In this document: positions 11,417 through 23,269 of the stretch, in pieces
Numbering within the stretch: position 1 is the stretch's first letter
Layout: every line of letters starts with the position of its first letter
Assembly: GCF_011386835.1 (NCBI RefSeq)
Contig: NC_088804.1
Span: 36,257,549 to 36,321,548 of the forward strand
Length of the DNA: 64,000 nucleotides
Direction of reading: 5' to 3'
Source of the DNA: Chrysemys picta bellii
Taxonomy: Eukaryota; Chordata; Testudines; Emydidae
Made by a program: the position numbers and the translations under genes
The notes under the pieces: generated by a model
The model's input: the letters and a program-made list of their open reading frames with translations, nothing else
What the model was told of the DNA's origin: nothing
Database searches by the model: none

Positions 11417-13064
11417 AAGATGCTGCATCCTCCTAGACAAGGTTAGTCATATCAAGAAATAACTTCACTTTAGAAGACTCTAAGAATGACATATTTTACT
11501 ATTTATATCCAGAGCACTAACTAAATTTTTCATCTACTGCTGTAATTACACAGCTCAACGTATGTGCTATGATACATCAAAGACACCACTACCTACCCAC
11601 ACCCTATCTTCTGGCAGGGGTGATACAAAATCATGTAAATCTGTCTTGTCCCTTCTTTGGGTTTGTCTGATCAGATTCTTTCAGGATAAGATGAGGAAAG
11701 AGAGAGACTAGATCTTTGCATTCAAGTTCCCAGAGTCAGCAACAATTGTACTACCTCTGATTTTCAACCAAGCAGCCGATTCCATTTAAGATACAATAAA
11801 TCTTGTGGATTTTTGCCAGCTGTTCCCCGGAGACTTACTCCTTAAGCATTTCTACTGTAGCAGCAGTATAATACTTCCACAAGCATTACAACAGCAGCTA
11901 GACGTAGGCTACCAAAACACCATTCCTCTTACCGATGCGCAGCCTTTGAACTAATTCTAGCAGTACAAAACAAGATAACAAAGTATCTCCAACTGCAATT
12001 TTTTTAAGAGAATTGCCTTTTAAGTTCACCAGTTGATCACATTGATGCCACCTCTTCTACTTACATTGAGTAATACCTTAGTCCCTGAACAGTCCCCTAG
12101 AAACCATTGAAACTGCTTGTGGTAAGTTACTACTTACTGTAGGTAGTGGAGGCAAACATCAGGCCCACAGAGAACTATTACATAGGTACAATCATTTCAT
12201 GCAGGCATCTTGCTTTAATTTTTTTATTATTATTATTTATTTCCTTTTTCTATTGTTCTTTGATTTCAAAAGTATCTGGAATGCTATAGATTCTTGACAT
12301 GTTCCATCTTTAGGTAACAGGCAGAGTACACATATTAGAAAGAGATCAAATTATTTTTCTTCTAAACCTTGTTCACCTGCTTCATATTTGAAGCACTTAG
12401 CATTTAATATTCTCACAGTAATAGATTCTGTTTTTACATGTTGCTTAAGTAGAACTGTTAGATATTGGAGGTGTCACAAACTTATTATAGGTTTAATTCT
12501 CTCTAGCAATATGCATTAGTTACGCTCTTCTGGTCCTTATAATATAGGAGGGAACAGAGAGACAGTCTCTCCTTCAAGATCAACAAGAAATGCTGGAAAA
12601 AAGGGCAGTTGTCTGACCTACAGATGTTCGTTTCCAATACCAGGAGCCAACATCACTCCAGTCTTTTATTAGGAGATTCCATGAGACGGATGTCTCCAGA
12701 CAACCGTGGTAAATCATGAAAATGAAATACATTCACAGTGAGCCCGAATAAAAGTAGAAGTAAAAGTGTCTTCTAGGCTATGGGTGTGGGGGACAGAGTA
12801 TTCAAAACCATCAACATGTATATCTGCATGACAGAATAAGAGCGGGTACCATTACCAATCCCAATTAGGGTTGTCAGGGTATAAGAAATACCTACAATAC
12901 TGCAGTAACAATAATTATTCATTAACTACTAATTAACAACTTTGTCATGGCAATCACTGTGTTCTCTACTGTAAGTAGGCTTGTCAAGTATTTATGTTAA
13001 CTGCTATATTACTGATTTAGGACAGTTTCCATTTTCAGAAGTACTGGGTATACTTTTGCTCTGC
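11417..13064. other. Unassigned sequence
   Basis: A/T-rich unassigned DNA. No supported coding region or repeat boundary. Confidence 0.45.
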
Positions 13065-13540
13065 TCTATGTGTTTCCCTCACTCTCACACACAGTGTCTC
13101 ACTGCTGCTGGGGAGGTGAAGAGTGCAGGGGTCGGAGGAAGGGAATCAATAGGAGGGAAGCTACTGAGACTTGGCGGGTGGAGACGGGGAAGGCAGCAGG
13201 CTCTAGGCTGGGAAGGGGCATCCGGGCAGTTCCCATATTGCTGGCTGCTGCCCAGTGCTCCCCCATTTTGGACTCTGGCAACCTGTCTTCCCCCCAGGCG
13301 CCAATGCCCTGTCCCCCACCCCAGCAGCTCGGGCACATACTTTCTGGCCCAGGCCGCGTCTCTTTACTGGGACCTGTGGTGTCTGGGAGAGGAAAGGCTA
13401 CCTGTTTCCCGGCAGCCACTCCTGAGCTATGAAGGCCACTACAGCCCATCCTCTGGGACCCGCTCTCACCTCCGCTGGCCCCAGGCAGGGATGGAAACAT
13501 AGCCGGGCCTCCATTTCAGGGGCGCTATCCCCTCTGCTCC
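13065..13540. other. GC-rich block, probable repeat of unknown type
   Basis: A sharply bounded GC-rich interval in A/T-rich surroundings. Open frames overlap on both strands here (up to 173 codons at 12981-13502). Simultaneous openness in several frames, low-complexity residue content and no domain argue against coding. It could be an inserted repeat interior or a small CpG-rich island; I saw no inverted termini or target duplication. Confidence 0.35.
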
Positions 13541-13654
13541 CCAATACAGGTCTGTCTTCAGACTCAGTATGGGGGCTCCAGATTTCACATCAGCCTCAAC
13601 GTATTAGGTGTTTGATAAACTGTATCTTTTATGGCGTACTAACTTGAGGCAAAG

Positions 13655-13880
13655 TTGTCCAGTGCTTAAGGCACTGAGATGACTCTCACTCTGAGTCCTA
13701 CTCCGCTCCTCTACCACTGACCTGCTGTGTGACTTGAGACAGATCTTTCGGTGCCTGCTTACTGACAAAGAATGGGAGGGGAAAGGTCTCCAGGGCAGGG
13801 ATTGTCTCTTCCTAATTGTACCTATAGTGCCTAGGTCAATGGGGCTCTTGATACTACTGTAATACAAATAGCAGTAATAA
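13655..13880 (+). mobile_element. MIR-like tRNA-SINE, nearly complete
   Basis: The head is tRNA-like (agtgcttaaggcactg). It is followed by a 'ctgctgtgtgacttgagac' core typical of MIR/CORE SINEs, then a body (ggcagggattgtctctt, gtgcctaggtcaatggggctc) ending in gtaatacaaatagcagtaat. The A/T-rich terminus is a LINE-like tail. The copy is old and diverged. The family assignment is from general SINE architecture. Confidence 0.6.
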
Positions 13881-13964
13881 TTAGATCCCTGATTCTTCCA
13901 GGGCTGTGAATTCTAGGTCTTTGAACCAGGACTGTCCAAAGCTACCAGAGGCTAGCCTTCAAAG

Positions 13965-14150
13965 AGACAGTAATACCCAGTTCTTAGCACTTTTCATGAG
14001 TCGATCTCAAAACACTGTACAAATGAGGGGAGCAGGCAGAGAGAGGTGACATGTCAGCCAGTCGTCCAGCAGCAGACCCAGGAGTAGGACACAGGTTTCT
14101 TGAGCCCCAGTGCCATGCTCTAGCCACTACAGCACTCTGCCTCCCTACAG
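13965..14150 (-). mobile_element. MIR-like tRNA-SINE, minus orientation
   Basis: Read on the plus strand it shows agcacttttcatgagtcgat, ctcaaaacactgtacaaa, cagcagacccaggagtagga and gctctagccactacagcac. This is the inverse order of a CORE-type SINE: tail first, tRNA head last, ending in a decayed A box. No intact pol III boxes remain. Confidence 0.6.
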
Positions 14151-16085
14151 TTAACTAGAGCAAGCAACAATTTTGTTCGGTAAAGTTCTGAGCTGTGCTG
14201 AAACAACCAGACTTTTAAGCTGCTTCACAAAACAGTCCGGGAATTGAAAGAGTGCTCTTACATCTAAGACGAAATAGTGTGCAGCTTACAAACGGTGTGC
14301 ACTGTGTAAATAATGGGCATGCTGCATGTAAACTGCCCAAACCATGCATACAGCCTCAAACTCAATACAATCAATGTGTACTGTACCAAATGCAGGATAG
14401 CACACACGACAACAAAATTGCAGCCTTTCACCACAATCAGACAAAAGTCTTCAGTCAATTTAGAAATTTTGGGGGAAGTCCTCGCCTGATCTACATCCTT
14501 TCAGTGGGCTGTAAATCAAGACACAATTTTGCCCTCTGAGTATTATTGGAGCTCTGTACTGGTAGGGAAGCAGTAACTAAAGTAGAAAAGTCATAAAACA
14601 ACCTAGAGAAATGTCGCCATCCCATTACTGAAATGACTGGGTTGCATATTGAATATGAATATCAACTTTCTTCTTCACAAAACCAAACACTGGGAAAGAA
14701 TGTTTACTTTTTTTTAGTAGAACTCTTTTGCTACCATGAACTTTCACTGCTTGAGGTTCTAACAATAGCCCCAAACCCAACACACACTTATATTTAGCAA
14801 AAGACTGTCCTACAGCAGGAAACATGATCTAAATCAAGGTTCACACTGTGTGATTTAAATGCCAACACACCACTTTTAACACCAGTATAATATAAAACTG
14901 CCAGGCAAGGCTTTAAATAGTTTCTAATTTCTGCCACATGTGGCTCATCCCAATTTAAGACAGACAGGTCATAGAAGAACAAAGTTGGAGGATATTTTCC
15001 ATTACATTGCTAACCCATTCAGTACAGGTAAGTGATCATCTGAACGAGATTCAGCTTTATATGGCTTGATTCTGCCTTTGGACCTATAGCAAGGAGAATG
15101 CACCACTTTATTTTTCTGTTGCAGAACACACTTGGCTTGCAATGGTACTAACTGTCAGCTTGCTCTTTCACTCACAGTTAGAGATACTGAATTGGTGATC
15201 CATAAGGAATCTGACTAGCGGAGCATATTTGTGCCATGCAGAGCATATTCCTCTCTGCATTTCTGTTTCCTAAATTTCTACCTTCCTTTCTCTACATACA
15301 TTAGATCTAAATCTATAGATAGGCACAATACAATACTGAACCCAACCACAGGGAAACTGTAATTGCAGTGAACTGGACAAAATGTCCTCATTTGCATAGT
15401 TCATTTCAACAGGCTTTCACCACTCTCATAGGGAAGCTTCAATTTTTCAGTGGATGGATTTTGTTTTTTTTAATTCTCACTGAATTTAACTGAAAGTTGG
15501 TAGAGCCGCGAGGCAGGAAGGGCCATAGCCAAAATACAATGAAGTCAGTGGAAAGACGCCCAGTGACTTCAGTGGGCCTGGGATTGAGCCTCAAGAAACG
15601 TAGTTATACATGAGTATTCCTAGAAAAAGTTCTGAAGTAAGGCAGCAGGTGAGTGAGAAAGTCTGCACCTAGTTCTGAAGCAGAGAGGGTAGCTTAGGCC
15701 ACATTTCATCTGCAGAGATGCAGCTCATCCTCATGTCTTCCATTCTGTGCTCGGTGTCTACTGTGACAAACAGTCTGACATCCATCTGGTGAGTGATAGC
15801 CGGTGCAGTTTCACTCCACTATAATAAAGTTCCACTGTGCTAATCCCCTTGGAATGAAGCAATTATCGCCTAGCAGACAGGTGCCAAATGCTGCCTTCCA
15901 AGGAGATTATCCCATTCCTTACTGCTCCCTACTGCCCTAGCTGAACAGAGGAAAACGGTAAGGAGAAGTTGCCACTCTTCCCAGGAATAAAGGGGAAACA
16001 TAAGCTCCTGATCTCCTGGCATCTGCTGTAAGCAGGGAGTGACGAGGCGCTGGGTTTGCTAGTCATTCAGAGCATGGATCGATGC
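14151..16085. other. Unassigned sequence
   Basis: No gene seen. A short palindrome-like segment near 15525-15600 (caatgaagtcagtgg and cagtgacttcagtggg) belongs to the small 'gacttcaatggg' family noted elsewhere. Confidence 0.45.
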
Positions 16086-16260
16086 TGCAGCGATTGATCC
16101 ACCGGACGTCGATTTAGCGGGTCTAAGGAAGACCCACTAAATCGACCGTCGATCGCTCTCCCGTCAACTCCAGAATTCCATCGGAACGAGAAGCATAAGG
16201 TAAGCCAACGGGCCAGCGCAGTGTAGAGACTGCAATAAGTCGACTTCAGCTACGTTATTC
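16086..16260. mobile_element. Fragment of a palindromic MITE with a stable hairpin
   Basis: A 16-bp inverted repeat with one mismatch joins 16108-16123 (gtcgatttagcgggtc) and 16131-16146, with a 7-base loop. Sequence on both sides (gatcgatgctgcagcg, cgtcgatcgctctccc) resembles the interior of the element at 61451-61743, which has its own gatcgatttatcg hairpin. Outer inverted ends were not found, so this is probably a truncated copy. Confidence 0.55.
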
Positions 16261-16261
16261 A

Positions 16262-16580
16262 TGTCATTGTGTCATTGTGTTTCATGGACATTTTTGACTT
16301 TCATGAGAATATTTTGTGTGGATTCTTTTTTAATCAAAAAATGAAAATCATCTTTTGTTTTTCCTGCTCTTTCCTCCTTTTCAAGTGGGGAAAGAAAAGA
16401 AAGGGGAGAGAGAAAGAAAAATGAAAATCAAAAGCTGAACAGATTATTTTTTATTTTTTCATCAAAAATCCAGAAAATTGTGAATGAAATGAAAATTTTC
16501 TATAGAAAGTCATTGGACAAAAAGGCTCCTGTCCAAATAAAAGTTTTTTTGAATGAAAAAAATTGAGCAGTTTTTCTATT
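16262..16580. repeat. A/T-rich 'ttttca/tgaaaa' interspersed repeat, copy 3
   Basis: Blocks such as atgaaaatcatcttttg, atgaaaatcaaaagctg and gaatgaaaaaaattgagc match the style of copies at 1.86, 5.88, 37.24 and 56.73 kb. Exact ends are unclear. Confidence 0.45.
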
Positions 16581-18076
16581 TTTTTTAGTTATTCACTAAT
16601 TATTATCTGTTATACGCCAACAATGTGCTTATCATGTTCCAAAACAGTTCCTGACCCCAAGCTCCTACTAGGTTGAAGACAGAATGTCTTGGTTTCTCTC
16701 TGTTCATAACAGAGCCATCACTGAATGTTACCAGAACTATGAAAACATCCATATACCCCGGGGCTAATTCTCCCAATAGTCTCCTGGTGCACTGAGAAAA
16801 CTAGAATGGCTAGAAGTATTTCCTATGGAGGTTATGCACCCAACTCCCATTAAATGTCACTGGGATTCAGACATCTAACTTCATTAGGCACCTTTAAAAA
16901 TACCACCCAAGATGGATATTGTATTGCAGGCTGAAAGTGGTCATTTTAAGGTCTTTTAGAAGGAACCTGAAAATCTGCAAGCTGGCTGTTTCTCTCCAGG
17001 TACATATTTCTGGCACTGTCAATTCCAGCGTCCGAGGAGATGGCATGATCGGTGAGAAAGAGAGAGGCAATTCCTGTGATAGTCAGGGCTTTGGGGATTC
17101 ATGGCCTTGAAGAGCAAGACCAGTTCTTTAAACCAGATCCACTACCAGACGTGGAGCCAGCACAGTGCCTGGAGGCATCAGAAGAATACCTCCAGCTTGT
17201 GCTCCTGTATAACTGGTTCTTTATTCCCAGGGGAAACTATACAAGGGCTCACCTTTATCCAAATACTTCCTGTCCTAAGAGGCCACACCCAAATGGATCT
17301 GCACATATTTTATAACACTTTACTTGTCAGAGGACCTGTCTCCAGTGTGATCAGCTCCCACTCCAAACAAGTCCCCTCCTTAACCAGTTCCTGCAGTCAG
17401 AATGATGCCCATAATTCTCAGCCTTGCTACCTGTCAGCCCAATGAGTTAAGGCAAACCTATAAATCTCTGAGTCAGCTGTCAGCCTACCCTGTTTGAAGG
17501 ACGGCCTAGGAGGTTGGACTCCTGGTGCTCTTGAGTGAAAGGAGCCATTAAAAGGGAATTGGAAAGTAGAAACCGACAGAATATGGGATCTAGTGACTAT
17601 CAGTTTATCTTTACCAGATTTCTCATTATAGTGGCTTTGCTCCAACTGGTATCAATCTAAATGAAATGGAAAAACACCTTTGGCACGGAGCTTTTGCCCT
17701 ATTCTAAAGCAACTAGTATTTGCATATAATGGATGCCCTGTTAGCCATCCAATTGTTCTTGCATAATCACCTGGTGATATAATCCATGTACACCCAACTG
17801 TCACAAGATGTATTTTGTTTGTTTGCACATCCTGTTTGTAAATATTATCACTTGTGGAGAGAATCAACACAGACAATATTTTTAAAACAAATACAATGGG
17901 AGTAATTTATAAGTTTAGGGGGTTCATTCAAGTATTTGACTACTCAAAAATATCAACTCTGAAGGATAAGCGAAGTGTTTGAATTACCAAGTACTGAATG
18001 GGAGAATTCTAGTAACATACTAGGTCACTAAGAACAGAAAAAGCTTTGAGTTAATGGAACATTTTCTTATGTCACC
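16581..18076. other. Unassigned sequence
   Basis: No supported gene. Overlapping short open frames near 17052-17445 lack domains. Confidence 0.45.
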
Positions 18077-18880
18077 TGTGAGGGGGTGTGGCTACCCCAT
18101 AGCTTCGGCTGGCCAAGCATGGTATGGCTGGCAGTACCTGCCTCAGTTTCCCCCCCTGAGCTGGGTCTCCTGAGCTCTCCACACAAGCCAATGCTGGAGA
18201 TGTGGCTTAGCCTTCCAGCAAAGTCACAAATAAACTTGCTATCTCAGAAGAGGTTAAATGTCCACCTAAAGAGTCCCAAACCAGAAGGTTCCCCCTGCCC
18301 CTCCAGGCTTCTCTTCAGCCCACCCTGTAGGCCCTATTCCCGCCCCTTCCTGAACTACCTTTGAGATTCATAATGGCTCCAGGATCAAGCACTCAGCTCT
18401 CAGGCCGGTTCCCCTGGGGTCTTGTTCTGAGCCCCTGCTGGGCTCTGTTCCTTGAATCCTTCCCAGTGCTGGTATGGAGAACTGGGCCTTAGACTGCTCC
18501 CCTAAAGCATTCTGCAGACCTGGGCTCAGGGCATTCCATGAGAACCTACTGACTCCCCAATTCCCACTCTCAGACTGTTCTCACTGACTCAGCATTTTTA
18601 TTAGGCCCAGGTGTCCATTACGCTATCATCTGGCTCTCATCAATCCCATCTCCTGCAGGCTGGGAAGCAACTAATTAATTATGGCACAGTTATGGTTGGC
18701 CCCATTTCCCCTTAAGTCACCCATGAGATCACCAATCAACAGATGTTTGTGTCCCTCTTTGTTCAGTTCCTTAAGGCTGGCTTGACAGAATTGCTTTTTT
18801 GGCTCTTATTATAAAGTTTCAGATCACAGGCCACCTTCACAGGGAGCCCTTTTTGGCACTCCTTTCTTTTGCACATCAAC
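18077..18880. mobile_element. Possible LTR-like repeat
   Basis: The segment opens tgtgagggggtgtggct and contains ctgcctcagtttccccc and an AATAAA-type motif (about 18227). Long C-rich blocks follow, a texture resembling the solo LTRs found elsewhere in this window. I could not find a matching CA end with a target duplication, so the right limit is approximate and the class is a guess. Confidence 0.3.
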
Positions 18881-18967
18881 AGCAATTTCAGTCACATTCA
18901 GATGCTTTCACTCACCTTCCTGGTTCCTTTCACCCACACAGTTCCAATCAAGCCAGAACTCCAAAGG

Positions 18968-18996
18968 AACCTCACTGAAGAATTTATCTTGAAATG
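18968..18996 (+). repeat. 29-bp exact direct repeat, copy A
   Basis: This 29-mer, starting aacctcactgaagaattt, recurs exactly at 20557-20585. The flanks of the two copies are unrelated. Confidence 0.85.
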
Positions 18997-20556
18997 TATG
19001 TACTCCACACTAGCGTCTAGTGTCAATAAAGGGAACAATTCAAGGTGAAAAGCAAAATTAGTCCTAACCTGTAAAATCCATAGGCTCAATCTATATTTCT
19101 GTATGTTACAAAGTGCCAGAAAGCTGTTGAGACAGCCATTCAGCCTCTAGAGAGCACTATAACTTCCTAACAGTGTGGATCTATTAATCTGAGTCTCTAG
19201 CAGACTGACTATTAGTCAATCGCTTGTAGCCAAGAGTGATACTGGAAAGGAATAAGGAAGAATCTTGGAATTTGAGCCACAAGTAGTTAGAAGTGACCCT
19301 GATGCTGAAATAACTCGCAGGAGACAGCAAAGTGTATAGCTCTTTGCTACCAACCAGCCACTTGCTGGGCTGTTCAGGACCCAGGGCCAGAAGATGAACC
19401 TTGGGTCTCTGGGGCCAGCTATGCCCCCCAGGTTGGTGTTAGGAACAGGGAGTAGATGACAGTGGTATGATTCCAGCAGCTGGCTATTGTGTGAAGTTCT
19501 CTCTAGTCTCGATTCACCCGTGAGAGCCGTGCATTGCTTCCTAAGCTACTGAATAAGAATGTTCAAACTGCAGACTCGTGTCTGTCTGCATTACTGTCAC
19601 AGTGTCACACTGCTGCCAAGGATCTGAACTTTCTACCTGACTGCCCAGGAAACCCTGAAGCAACCTGGGGAAGAAAAACAAAATGGTGAGAAGGCAGCAG
19701 ACAGAGCATCCCCTGCACCATGCTTATCCAGCCTGCTGTGAGTGATATTGGCAGCTTCTTTGACCAATATCAGGCAAATTCTTATATCAGTCAGAAAGCA
19801 CTCCATAATCACACCGGAGGCTGGGACCCAGATTACCTTCCTTCTGTGGCAAAAGCCCTCACACTGTTCTGCTGTCACAGACTTCTACACAGCTACAAAA
19901 CTCCCTTCAGCTCTCTGAGGTCCTTCCCCGCCCCCCACCCCCGACAACAGCACTTCAGAGGAGGCCTCTCCTCTTCCATAACCAAAGCTCTCCTGTAAAC
20001 TTCCCACTCCTTCTGCTGCATTACTAGTGGGCAGAAAATCACAGAGCCAGCCTGGAGCTGTTTCAGATCAAAGCTGTTCCACGTCCTCAATTAGAAAAAA
20101 AAATTTAAAAATTTAACTGCTCCTGAAGGAGGCAAACTCACTCCAAGAAGTACATAAAAGAGCAAAAAGAACTGCTGCCCTGCCTGCTTTCTCCAGTTTC
20201 CACTGGATGTGATGCACATGCCATTTTTGGATCCCAATGGGATAAGTGAAGTAGGCACTCAGGGCTCAAACCCCAGCAGTGCTTAAAACTGACCTTGGTG
20301 CAGCTGAAGGTGGGGGTATGCGAAGGCAGCTTGAAGATGCCTTTCAGCTCCCTCTCAGTCCTGAGGGAATGCTCTGCTACCCATTTCAGGGTAGCTTTAA
20401 AACTCCTCTGGCAGTGCAAAGGGCGGAATCGGGTCCATGCCATATGCTTGCTAAGAAGCTGCGTGGATTCTGACGAACAAATCGTGCCACACATTCAATT
20501 CACATTTCTGCGGTACAATTCCAGAATAAACAGGCAAAGGGAATGCAGGGGTTGCA

Positions 20557-20585
20557 AACCTCACTGAAGAATTTATCTTGAAATG
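20557..20585 (+). repeat. 29-bp exact direct repeat, copy B
   Basis: Identical to 18968-18996, same orientation, about 1.59 kb away, with dissimilar flanks. Confidence 0.85.
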
Positions 20586-20721
20586 GCAGTGGGCCACATG
20601 CTGCACTCTCCTACATCCAGGCACCCCAGTTTAAGTCACTGGGGTTGAGTGAATATAGGAGAGAGAGGAATTTGGCCCAGCAGCTCATACAATCATTAAA
20701 AAAAACATATAAGATGACAAC

Positions 20722-21012
20722 TTAGGACTGGTCAACTCTAGAAAGTTAGGTTGACCCAGTTACATTGCTCAGGGGTGTGGAAAAAATCACCCCCCTGAGA
20801 GAAGTAGCTAAACTGACCTACGCACCAGTGTAAACAGCGCTAGGTTGATGGAAGTATTCTTCCGTCCACCTAACTACTACCTCTCAGAGAGGTGGGCTTA
20901 CTTACTACAGTGACAGAAGAACCCTTTCAATTGCTGTAATAAGTGTCTACACCGAAGCGCTACAGTGGAGCAGCTGTGCCGCTGCTGCCTTTCTACTGTT
21001 GACACAGCCTTA
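20722..21012. mobile_element. PIF/Harbinger-like MITE with TTA duplication
   Basis: The left end is ggactggtcaactcta. The right end, inverted, is ggctgtgtcaacagta. It is flanked by tta on both sides, matching the TWA target duplication known for PIF/Harbinger. Internal palindromes include ctcaggggtgtgg paired with cacccccctgag, and ggaag-tatt-cttcc at about 20850. It is about 285 bp and non-coding. Confidence 0.7.
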
Positions 21013-21322
21013 GGTTTCTGAATCTCTGAAAAGGCTTGAATCTGATTTCTGTCAAGTGAAGGTAAAGGGGAAGTTTCTCTTTTATCTGAAAATTGTCAAT
21101 CAACCATCTCACTACTGAACCAGAGTGTAGATTATCCAGCAATTACTTCTGAGCCAATGAGTTTCATTCCCAGCGGCTACATTCCACAAGCCCTTACTCA
21201 CATTGCATAGCACTTACTCACCCACTGACTCCAACAGGACTACTGGTGTGAGTAAGTGCTCGGTAACATAAGAGTGGCAGAACCTGAACCCCCAGTCAGC
21301 TACAGAAGCCTGCAGGTAGAAG

Positions 21323-21405
21323 CATAGAATCATAGAATATCAGGGTTGGAAGGGACCTCAGGAGGTCATCTAGTCCAACTCCCTGCTAAAAGCAGGACCA
21401 ATCCC
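21323..21405 (-). mobile_element. CR1 3'-tail fragment
   Basis: The plus strand begins catagaatcatagaat, the inverse of the CR1 terminal octamer repeat ATTCTATG. It continues cagggttggaagggacc and tcatctagtccaactcc, the classical CR1 3' UTR. Only about 80 bp is kept, as expected from 5' truncation during target-primed reverse transcription. It could also be the tail of a CR1-tailed SINE whose head is lost. Confidence 0.85.
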
Positions 21406-22167
21406 CTATCTCCTTGCATTTTATTGACCGAGGCAGTGTCTGTAGACTATGCAAAGGAAAATTGCCAACTTGACATTTGTCCCCAGTTAGATTTAGCAGT
21501 ATCTTCTTTCTACTAGCTCAGCATCACAATTTCTGCACACGCCTCGCAGGCTCTCCTAGTGTTTGTCTGTAATTCATATGCTTTCCCAAGCATGTCTTCC
21601 CACGGGATGTGTATTCAATCATAAGTATGTGTTTACTCCGTTTTGACCAGAACCTACTTTCAGATTTGTTGTGGCTATTTTTCCTGGCAATACAAGTTGC
21701 TGTTGCAAGGATTCCCTGTGGAAATGTCCTGCTCATCTCTGCTTTACCTCCTAGTGATAGATAGCATAATTTTAAGTCCTTTAGCAACTTGAATTTTTTT
21801 TTCTCTTTTCTCTGAAGCTGGTTAGTTCTTGTAAAACTAAAACATCTTTCTTCTGCTGGAAAGAGAAGGCACAATTGTGTCTTTAGTTTCCCCGCTTCCC
21901 CTGCCCTGTATATCCATATTGTAGTAATTTGATGCCAATGAATGGTGAGTTATTAAAAAGGATGCTAGAATCATTTTTTGGGGCTCTCCGCTTACACAAA
22001 TAATGTCAGTCAGAATTAAAGAAGGGGTCAAGGGCAGACCAGGTCTAAACCAGGGTAGAATTGGGGCAGAGGGGGGAGGCCATACTCTTCCAAGCTCCAC
22101 CCACAAAATAAGACCCATCCCTGTGAATCATCAAAATGGAACTCCACTCAGAGTCGATGGTGTAGAT

Positions 22168-22502
22168 CAGGGGTCGGCAACGTTTGGCACGCGGCTCACC
22201 AGGGTAAGCACCCTAGCGGGCCCGGCCAATTTATTTACCTGCTGACGTGGCAGGTTCAGCCGATCGCGGCCCCCACTCACCGCGGTTCGCCATCCCGGGC
22301 CAATGGGGGCGGCGGGAAGCGGCGCGGGCCGAGGGATGTGCTGGCTGCGGCTTCCCACCGCCCCCATTGGCCCAGGATGGCGAACCACGGCCAGTGGGGG
22401 CCGCGATCGGCTGAACCTGCCGCATCAGCAGGTAAATAAACTGGCCTGGCCCGCCAGGGTGCTTACCCTGGCGAGCCGCGTGCCAAACATTGCCGACCCC
22501 TG
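22168..22502 (+). mobile_element. Palindromic hAT element, family P, copy 1
   Basis: Ends are caggggtcggcaacgtttgg on the left and its mirror (gttgccgacccctg) on the right. The perfect 8-bp target duplication gtgtagat lies at 22160-22167 and 22503-22510. The two halves are nearly complementary over about 150 bp each, leaving a short GC-rich centre (gaagcggcgcgggccgaggg) that fixes orientation. Open frames on both strands are by-products of the palindrome. The 8-bp duplication and CAGGGGTCGGCAA terminus fit the hAT superfamily, Charlie-like. No transposase is encoded. Confidence 0.9.
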
Positions 22503-22510
22503 GTGTAGAT

Positions 22511-23081
22511 GTTCTAAATGTGACCGTGCATGCTCCCCGAGATTGTCCCCTTGTCAGTGGGGTTTGAATATGCCCAGAGGAACTGTGACACTCCTTGGGT
22601 TGGTCCCTTGTAAGGGGAGGAGAAGGGAAATAAACATCACCCATTTGTGGCAGCAAAATGAGATAAATTTTGCAAATCTACCATCCCCATCTCCTTATAT
22701 GAGGAATACTGAGTTAACCGTGATGAAATGTATATGCACATCTGAGGTCATCCCTCACAGAGAGGAATGAGGAGTTCACATTTCAGAGGTTTCCTTACAA
22801 CCATAACAGCTAGAGAATTGAAAGAAAGAAAGATGAAATTCTGGAGAGTAACAGCCCTTAAGAGGTGCCGGGATGCTGTCTCACTGCAGTCTGAACCACA
22901 GCTTGCTCCCTGATTTGAACCAAACTTGAACTGTTTTTTAAACTGTTGCTAATAAAAGAATCTCTCTCTGCTCCCCTCAGTTCTGCCTACATTTGTTGAT
23001 AGTGTGACAGTTCATAGGACATATCTGACAGCCCCTACATATTCCTGAGCGGGCATTCAGACACGCAATGCACTCTGGGAT
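22511..23081. other. Unassigned sequence
   Basis: No gene or repeat recognised between the hAT copy and the CR1 3' end. Confidence 0.45.
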
Positions 23082-23269
23082 AACATAAGAATGGCCATAC
23101 TGGGTCAGACCAAAGGTCCATCAAGCCCAGTAACGAGTCCTCTGACAGTGGCCAATGGCAGGTGCCCCAAAGGGAATGAACAGACAGGTTATCATCAAGT
23201 GATTCATGCCCTGTCACCCAATCCCAGCTTCTGGCAAACAGGTAGGGACACCATTCCTGCCCATCCTGG
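23082..23269 (-). other. CR1 3' UTR
   Basis: Lies after the ORF2 stop. It contains ttgatggacc-type sequence and the motif tgacccagtatggccattct just before the terminus. The related truncated copy at 57485-57893 shares the order of these blocks. The 3' end is the recognition part for the element's own reverse transcriptase. Confidence 0.8.

Larger units (their letters stand above)
18881..20721. other. Unassigned sequence containing a 29-bp duplicated string
   Basis: No gene or bounded repeat recognised, apart from the exact 29-bp direct repeat listed separately. Confidence 0.45.

Noticed and set aside
12981..13502. 173-codon frame in a GC-rich block, considered as a possible exon
   Set aside because: Frames are open on both strands, with no domain and no convincing splice context or conserved motif.
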